Of a DNA stretch of 47,084 bases, positions 42,087 through 47,084 are shown piece after piece. The DNA is from an uncultured Oscillospiraceae bacterium (lineage in GTDB: Bacteria > Bacillota > Clostridia > Oscillospirales > Oscillospiraceae), in the NCBI GenBank assembly GCA_944386985.1, contig CALXDD010000019.1, forward strand, positions 1 through 47,084, written 5' to 3'. The notes under the pieces were generated by a model, which worked only from the letters and a program-made list of their open reading frames with translations, was not told the DNA's origin and made no database searches. The translations under genes were made by a program, and so were the position numbers. How positions within the stretch are numbered: position 1 is the stretch's first letter; the number at the start of each line of letters is the position of its first letter.

Positions 42087-43334
42087 ATGGAACACTTTAC
42101 CCATCAAAGACAAGTCAGCATCGAGGCCCGCTTCTGCCAAAAGGCGGGACTCCCCTTCTCCCCCCGGCAGCGGCGCCCCGTCCGAACCGTTCTGGTCCTG
42201 GCGGCGGTGCTGGCCTGCCTTCTCTCCCTTACTGTCTTTGCCGCCAGCCTTTTCTCCCCTCTCTCCGGCGACGAACTCTCCCTCTCCGCACAGTACCAGG
42301 GGGCGGGAGTGGTAGCCGTGACGGTGGAAAACGGCTCAGACAAAGTCCTCACCTTCCAGCCCCAGCTGAAGCTGCTGCGCTGGTCTACTGCCCAGGAGGT
42401 GGAGCCCCTCTCCGACGGCACTGTGCAGTTTGAGAATCTCCGGTTTGCCCCCCACTCCAGCGGGGTAATGACTGTGGATCTCAGCGGCGCCTACGACGTG
42501 ACGGCCCTGGAGGAACCCCTCCCCGGCGACCACTACTATTTCCTCCTCACCAACCAGGACTTCGTCTTCGGTCAGGACTGGATCTGCTCGGTCTGGTTCT
42601 CCGACGGCGATGAGGGATCGGAACCCCTTCCCCCGGCGGAGACCTCCGGCCCCGACGAGGCCCTCACCGCCCAGGCAGAGGTCCTGCTGCGGCCCTTCCT
42701 GGAGAACCCCGCCACGGACCCCGACACGCGGCGGCAGCAGGCCCAGGACTACTGGGCAGCCTGTCAGGAGGTGATGGCGGCGGCGGAAGGCCGGGTGGTA
42801 TCCTCTGTCTCCCCCATGATGGCCTTCAGCAAGGAAGACCCCACCGTAGTCTTTGACAACACCGTCCCCGCCGGGGAGCAGTTCCAGCGGCTCACCTTCC
42901 AGACCTGGACCCTCTGGGACAGCTTCGGCATCCCTGTAGGCGGCTATGCGGCGGAGCACGCCCTGGAGATCAGCGGCCTTGTCCCCCAGTACCAGGGCCA
43001 GACCGACGGCGGGGCGGCGGTGCCCCTCTGCTACTTCATGTTCTATGACCGCGCCGACGCGGAGGACCCGGAGGCCCTGGCGCTGATTCGCGGGCGGCTC
43101 CTCACCTTCAGCCAGCTGGAGGACGCCAAGGTCTGGGAGGACGGGCAGTACGTCTGCTACGACGTGACGGACCTCTTCTACACCGACCTCAGCCGGCATG
43201 TGGAGAGCATTCTCAGCCAGTACACCGATGTGTGCATGGACGATCAGGCCGCCGCGCGGCTGGAGGCCATCGCCGCCTACTATCGGGACCGGGAGGTAGT
43301 GAGAGACGGGTTTACGGATCTCTCCAGCCGGTGA
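42087..43334 (+). CDS. Membrane-anchored protein, possible anti-sigma partner
   Basis: The 415-residue protein has a short cytoplasmic N-terminus (about 30 residues), one membrane span (about 33-54, TVLVLAAVLACLLSLTVFAA) and a large outer domain. The outer part has two halves: a beta-sandwich-like stretch (about 65-185, VVAVTVENGSDKVLTF) and a region rich in acidic and aromatic residues (about 190-410). The layout fits an anti-sigma or signal-sensing protein for the ECF factor just upstream, but no zinc-binding anti-sigma motif is seen, and the cytoplasmic part is short for RsiW types. AGGAGG lies six bases before the ATG. The family is not recognised. A strong terminator follows. Confidence 0.6.
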   Translation: MEHFTHQRQVSIEARFCQKAGLPFSPRQRRPVRTVLVLAAVLACLLSLTVFAASLFSPLSGDELSLSAQYQGAGVVAVTVENGSDKVLTFQPQLKLLRWSTAQEVEPLSDGTVQFENLRFAPHSSGVMTVDLSGAYDVTALEEPLPGDHYYFLLTNQDFVFGQDWICSVWFSDGDEGSEPLPPAETSGPDEALTAQAEVLLRPFLENPATDPDTRRQQAQDYWAACQEVMAAAEGRVVSSVSPMMAFSKEDPTVVFDNTVPAGEQFQRLTFQTWTLWDSFGIPVGGYAAEHALEISGLVPQYQGQTDGGAAVPLCYFMFYDRADAEDPEALALIRGRLLTFSQLEDAKVWEDGQYVCYDVTDLFYTDLSRHVESILSQYTDVCMDDQAAARLEAIAAYYRDREVVRDGFTDLSSR

Positions 43335-43384
43335 TGCTGAGCGCGCCCCGGGCGGCCGGGGCGCCGCACTGCTGAGAAAAATAA

Positions 43385-43427
43385 GCTGCGGGGAATTGCT
43401 GTTTTGACAATTCCCCGCAGCTTTTTT
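43385..43427. terminator. Terminator after the sigma-factor operon
   Basis: Perfect 14-bp arms (43385-43398 and 43408-43421) with a nine-base loop, then six T. It lies between convergent operons. Confidence 0.85.
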
Positions 43428-43443
43428 GCGGTCTGATTTTCTT

Positions 43444-45039
43444 TTATACTGGGCGGCGCAGGACCCGGCCACGGTCCATGGCGGCGAACTCCCCCTCTTC
43501 AATGGCGGGAACACCGTCCACCAGCACATACTCCATGCCTTCGGCGTACTGGAAGGGGTCCCGGTAGTCCCCCCGCTCGTGAATTGCCTTTGGATCAAAG
43601 ATGCAGAGATCTCCATCCATCCCCGGGGCAATCGTCCCCTTTCCCTGGAGTCTCAGCGCTGCGGCGGGAACACTGGTCATCTTCCGCACCGCCTGCTCCA
43701 ATGTCAGCACCCTGTCCTGCTCCACAAATTTCTCGATGATCCGGGCAAAAGTACCGCATACCCGGGGGTGGAGCTTCCCCTCAGTGGGATAGGTGCTGTC
43801 GGAGATCACCCCGGCGTGATCGTCCCGGAGAATCCGTCCGATGTCGCTGTCGGCGGTGATAAAATCAATCATGGTGATGGCACAGTGCTCACTGACCAGC
43901 AGGTCATAGGCGCAGGTGAAGGGGTCCTTCCCCTGGGCCTCTGCGATGGCGGCAATGCTCATGCCCTCGTAGGGCCGGTTCTCCGGCTGATTGAGGGTGG
44001 AGCAGAGAATGTTCTCCCACCCCACCATCCCGGCGATGTTGTCAAAGTCCCGGCCGGTTTTGATTCGCTCGGTGAGGATCGCCCGCTGGCGAGGGTCCCG
44101 CAGCCGCTCCGTCACCGCCTCGGTCCCTCCGGTGAGAAAGTCGTGGGGCAGGATGTGGATGAGTTGGGTGGAGCCGGCGGTGTAGGGGTATACATCGCAG
44201 CTCACATCCTGGCCCTCCGCCCTTGCCTTCTCCATCCGCTCCAGAGCCTGGGGAATCAACAGGTCCCAGTTCCGGCGGCCCATGGCCTTCAGGTGGCTGA
44301 TGTGCACCGGCGTCTCCAGGCGGCGGCCCACTTCCAGCATCTCCTCCAGAGCCTTCAAGACCTGGTCGCCCTCCTCCCGCATGTGGACGGTAATGGGAAG
44401 TCCGCTGCCCTTCAGTGGCTCCAGGGCCCGGACCAGCTGGTCGGTGGTGTAGAAGCACTCCGGTGCATAGCCAAGGCCCAGGGATACACCGAAGGCACCC
44501 TCCTCGATGGACCGGCGCAGCATCTGGTGGATCGCGTCATATTCGCTGTTATCTATCTGTTCCTTATTATAGCCCGCCGCAGCAGCCCGAATGGTCCCGG
44601 CCCCCGCCAGCATGCCGACATGGATGGGCAGCGCAACGCTCTCCGCCGCAGCTAAATAGGCCCTCAGACTGTCTGTGGGCACCCCTTCCTTCGCCGGGCC
44701 GGTGATGGGCCGGAGATAGTCCTGGATCTCCCTCTGCCAGGGTCCGGCGATGGGCGCTGCCGAGAGGCCGCAGTTTCCGTTGATGATGGTGGTCAGTCCC
44801 TGCTTCAGCTCCAGCCGCCCGAACCCCGGCCGGAAAACTGCGTAGTCGGCGTGGCGGTGGATATCGATGAATCCCGGTGTCACCACTTTTCTTCCGGCAT
44901 CAATGACCTTTGCGGCCCCGCCGGACAATTCCCTTCCTACCGCGGTGATCTTTCCATCGGAGAGTCCTACGTCCCCCCGGAATGCTGCCGTACCGGTTCC
45001 GTCGATGATCCATCCATTTCGGATCAGCAAATCAAACAT
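43444..45039 (-). CDS. D-aminoacylase / N-acyl-D-amino-acid deacylase family
   Basis: The 531-residue enzyme is an amidohydrolase-superfamily barrel that cleaves N-acyl-D-amino acids. Metal and catalytic residues are seen in FIDIHRHADY (HxH), the EEGAFGVSLGLGYAPECFY segment (which carries the Cys/Glu part of the site), HMREEGDQV and HISHLKAMGRRNWDL (late His), and the C-terminal beta sandwich (GTIAPGMDGDLCIFDP). These match the D-aminoacylase group rather than dihydroorotase. The real substrate may be N-acyl-D-Glu, D-Asp or a D-peptide. GGGGGTG precedes the ATG at 45039. It follows the P-loop gene by 43 bases and is probably cotranscribed. Confidence 0.88.
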   Translation of the reverse strand: MFDLLIRNGWIIDGTGTAAFRGDVGLSDGKITAVGRELSGGAAKVIDAGRKVVTPGFIDIHRHADYAVFRPGFGRLELKQGLTTIINGNCGLSAAPIAGPWQREIQDYLRPITGPAKEGVPTDSLRAYLAAAESVALPIHVGMLAGAGTIRAAAAGYNKEQIDNSEYDAIHQMLRRSIEEGAFGVSLGLGYAPECFYTTDQLVRALEPLKGSGLPITVHMREEGDQVLKALEEMLEVGRRLETPVHISHLKAMGRRNWDLLIPQALERMEKARAEGQDVSCDVYPYTAGSTQLIHILPHDFLTGGTEAVTERLRDPRQRAILTERIKTGRDFDNIAGMVGWENILCSTLNQPENRPYEGMSIAAIAEAQGKDPFTCAYDLLVSEHCAITMIDFITADSDIGRILRDDHAGVISDSTYPTEGKLHPRVCGTFARIIEKFVEQDRVLTLEQAVRKMTSVPAAALRLQGKGTIAPGMDGDLCIFDPKAIHERGDYRDPFQYAEGMEYVLVDGVPAIEEGEFAAMDRGRVLRRPV

Positions 45040-45082
45040 GGTTTTCACCCCCAAGGCGATTGTACCACGGGGGGCAAAAAAG

Positions 45083-46153
45083 TCAACCGGGAAGCAGAGC
45101 CGCGATCCGCTCCCACTCCCGCAAAGCCACCTCCTGCACACCGCTGAAATCCACAAAGGGGTGATACACCTGCTCCAAAAGATCATGGGAGGCCTTGGCC
45201 TGGGTGAGGGCCTCCATGCCCTCCTCCAGCAGCACCCGGTGCATTCTGCGGCAGAACCGTACCCGGGCCCGGTTCTGCCGCAGGGCCTGGGGATGGAGGA
45301 GACCGTCTAAATGGAGCCGGCGGTAGGGCGAGCCGGGGAACGTCCCCTCCTGGGTCAAAAAGCACACCCCGGCCTCCGGAACAATGAGATGGCGCAGCCG
45401 CTGAGGGTGCTCCGGATCCGGACAGCAGATGACATCATACCCCCGGTCCATGGCCTCCCCGGCAATCAACTGAAGCATCGTATCCCCCAGACCCCAGCTG
45501 TCCAGCAGCAGATAGGCACGGGAGGCCAGGGTGAGGGCCGTATCATAGCGGCAGATGGCACCCTTGCAGGTCTTTCCGCCTAAAAACCGTTCCACCGCCG
45601 TGCCGGCGCCGCTTCCCCGCCGTCCCAGCTCCCGACGAAGGATCCCCTCCGTCCGCCGCAGCAGCTTCTCTCTGTCCCAGCCCGCTGTCACCTGCTCCCG
45701 CAGCTCCTCCTCCACTTCCGCCGCCGCCCGGAAGGCCCGGTAAGCCCGACGGTAAGCTCCGCTGCAGGCGGCGGTATAACCTTCCACCTCCGTCCTGTGG
45801 GACTTCAGCGCATCCACATCGTAAAACCGTCCAAGATCCAGATACCGGTCCGCCGCCGCCGGATATTTGGGCTCCACCACATGGGGGGATGTGCCGTCTA
45901 CGGCGATGATCCCCAACCGGGATAAGCGAACAGCATCCAGGGAATCGGGATCGCCGCTGCACCAGATGTACTCCACATCTTCCCCAGCCTCCTCCGCCCG
46001 CTTGCCTATGTACTTCATGAAGGTAGATTTGCCCACGCCGGGGCCTCCCTTCAGTACCATCAGATCCCGCAGCGGCCCGGGATCTGTGAAACCGTCGTAG
46101 AGGCTCTGAAAGCCATCGCCGCTGTTGGCGCCTAAGAAGAAGTTTGTAACCAT
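45083..46153 (-). CDS. P-loop ATPase of the PRK06851 type
   Basis: The 356-residue protein has a P-loop near its start (MVLKGGPGVGKSTFMKYIGK, about residues 32-51), the strand EYIWCSGDPDSLDAVRL, a helical middle (about 115-190) rich in Arg and Glu, and a second alpha/beta part with TMLQLIAGEAMDRGYDVICC and VCFLTQEGTFPGSPYR. The whole matches the uncharacterised ATPase family often listed as PRK06851 in Clostridia and Bacilli. Its role is unknown. The first ATG at 46153 follows GGAGGGTCGGCTAC; no membrane segment is predicted. The D-aminoacylase gene lies directly downstream. Confidence 0.82.
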   Translation of the reverse strand: MVTNFFLGANSGDGFQSLYDGFTDPGPLRDLMVLKGGPGVGKSTFMKYIGKRAEEAGEDVEYIWCSGDPDSLDAVRLSRLGIIAVDGTSPHVVEPKYPAAADRYLDLGRFYDVDALKSHRTEVEGYTAACSGAYRRAYRAFRAAAEVEEELREQVTAGWDREKLLRRTEGILRRELGRRGSGAGTAVERFLGGKTCKGAICRYDTALTLASRAYLLLDSWGLGDTMLQLIAGEAMDRGYDVICCPDPEHPQRLRHLIVPEAGVCFLTQEGTFPGSPYRRLHLDGLLHPQALRQNRARVRFCRRMHRVLLEEGMEALTQAKASHDLLEQVYHPFVDFSGVQEVALREWERIAALLPG

Positions 46154-46685
46154 GTAGCCGACCCTCCGTTTTCCTTGTTCTCCTTCCCACTGTATGCTGA
46201 AGCCCTCCCTGTTGACAGAGAAAACGATGGCATTCCTGCTATTTTAATTTCCAGCATCTTTCGCCTGCAGCCCTTTAAATTCATGCAAAGACAGAGAATA
46301 TTTTTAATTCTGCATTGTGCTGCTCAGCTGCAGTCACTGGCCCCTTTCAAAAAAGAACCGCATCCCTTCCGCCTTTCTTTTTTCTCCGCTGTGATCCCCG
46401 CGCCGCAGCCTTGGATAAGAAGGCATTCAGCTGCTCCCCGCTTTCAAATCGCCGCCTGCGTCTCACAGGCAAAAGCAGAGCAACGCAAAAATTCTTTCGG
46501 TGAACAATCTGTAAAAATGGACCGCTTTCTGCTGTTTCATTTTTGTCAATCTTGTCCTTTCCTTTTCCAAGACTTTAGATATTCTGCACATTTTTAATCA
46601 GATAAATCTACAGTATATTGTGCGTATTCAACTATATTTTTGAAACAATTGCATCTATCACAGCGAGAAGAAGAAAATTCCGCTC
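46154..46685. other. AT-rich gap without a recognisable gene
   Basis: The divergent promoters of the ATPase gene (leftward) and the T-box operon (rightward) are expected here. Open frames in the stretch lack ribosome sites and protein-like composition. Confidence 0.4.
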
Positions 46686-46714
46686 TTGACAGTCTTCGGA
46701 CAGAGTGGTAGAAT
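46686..46714 (+). promoter_or_regulatory. Promoter of the T-box leader
   Basis: TTGACA (46686-46691), a 17-base spacer and TAGAAT (46709-46714). Confidence 0.7.
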
Positions 46715-46719
46715 TCGTG

Positions 46720-46992
46720 CAACTTGATCAAACGCGACGAACCGGAAAACGGTGGGCAGGTAGTCTTCAGAGAGCTGTCGTATGGTGCGAGACAGCGGCG
46801 AGCGTTCACTTTACTGGCCGGGGAGCGGGCTGGCTGAAATGGAAAAAGTAGGCGGCACGGAGTTCCACCGTTAGAGGGAAAAGCAATCGCCTTTGGGCCG
46901 TTGTGCAGAGTGGGCGCGTCTTCGCGCCAACCGGAGTGGTACCGCGACATGTTCGTCTCCGGCGTCCAAAAGGACGCCGGAGACGTTTTTTT
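46720..46992 (+). promoter_or_regulatory. T-box leader with terminator, probably leucine-specific
   Basis: The T-box sequence AGTGGTACCGCG (46935-46946) is present and is followed by a terminator hairpin (14-bp arms 46954-46967 and 46972-46985, loop AAAA, then seven T). Upstream, AGAGAGCTGTCG and GGTGCGAGACAGC are the usual Stem I elements, and GCTGAAATGG...AAGTAGGCGG matches the segment after Stem I. Uncharged tRNA should pair with the T-box and prevent termination. A CTT codon at about 46812 in the expected specifier position would call for tRNA-Leu, in line with the leuB-like gene below; the specifier choice is less sure than the class. Confidence 0.88.
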
Positions 46993-47019
46993 ATTCATAG
47001 ACAGCAGGAGGAAAGAAAC

Positions 47020-47084
47020 ATGGAAAAGAACATAGCGGTGATCCGCGGCGACGGCATTGGACCGGAGATCGTGGAACAGGCCGT
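47020..47084 (+). CDS. leuB: 3-isopropylmalate dehydrogenase-like protein, N-terminus only
   Basis: Only 21 complete codons are inside the window: MEKNIAVIRGDGIGPEIVEQ. This is the invariant start of the isopropylmalate/isocitrate dehydrogenase family (GDGIGPEI). AGGAGG lies eight bases before the ATG. A T-box leader with a possible Leu specifier favours leuB (oxidation of 3-isopropylmalate in leucine synthesis), but an NAD-dependent isocitrate dehydrogenase cannot be ruled out from this fragment. Confidence 0.65.
   Translation, partial: MEKNIAVIRGDGIGPEIVEQA

Overview
The window looks like a chromosomal segment of a GC-rich, spore-forming gut Clostridia member (Oscillospiraceae-like). Pointers are a yunB-type sporulation gene, the acetylase branch of diaminopimelate synthesis under a lysine riboswitch, a T-box leader, a class A RNase P RNA, a PfoR-type EIIC protein, a NiaR-type repressor and SLH-domain surface protein. 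The taxonomic statement is inference from gene content, not from a marker search.

Layout. 1-3.3 kb is worn accessory DNA: a frameshifted IS3-family transposase, an intact acetyltransferase and tag glycosylase, a frameshifted small gene and an integrase stump with an in-frame TGA. 3.3-12.1 kb is one giant secreted SLH protein gene, cut in two by a single in-frame TGA. 12.5-15.6 kb holds a promoter, a gutted response regulator, an AgrC/LytS-like sensor kinase and a membrane diguanylate cyclase. 15.8-19.8 kb is a leftward redox locus: OmpR-type regulator, sensor kinase, thioredoxin-like lipoprotein without its CxxC, a 44-residue membrane peptide with CxxC (found by reading between the larger genes), a polytopic 4Fe-4S protein and a TlpA-like lipoprotein. 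A chloramphenicol acetyltransferase gene follows at 20.2 kb.

20.9-28.1 kb is a leftward operon from a conjugative or replicating mobile element: RecA-fold DnaB-like helicase, a possible replication protein, a roughly 0.5 kb array of eleven hairpins beside AT-rich DNA, a free-standing DnaB N-terminal domain, an SSB-like protein, two related small proteins, ClpP, VirD4-like coupling ATPase and a decayed last gene. No relaxase, intact integrase or type IV secretion channel is visible, so it may be a fragment.

28.3-47 kb is mostly core genome: PfoR-like EIIC with a strong promoter and a 38-bp palindrome, an XRE regulator, niaR, an HD-domain gene, an M20 deacetylase divergent from riboswitch-dapA-dapB-dapH, yunB-ligA, a nested inverted-repeat region, murD, rnpB, an ECF sigma factor with a membrane-anchored partner, a D-aminoacylase-like gene and a P-loop ATPase, and a T-box leader before the first codons of a leuB-like gene.

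Recurring theme: in-frame TGA codons or frameshifts interrupt several otherwise coherent reading frames, mostly in accessory genes. The most unusual parts are the hairpin array with a split DnaB, the redox operon with its tiny CxxC membrane peptide, and the interrupted surface protein.
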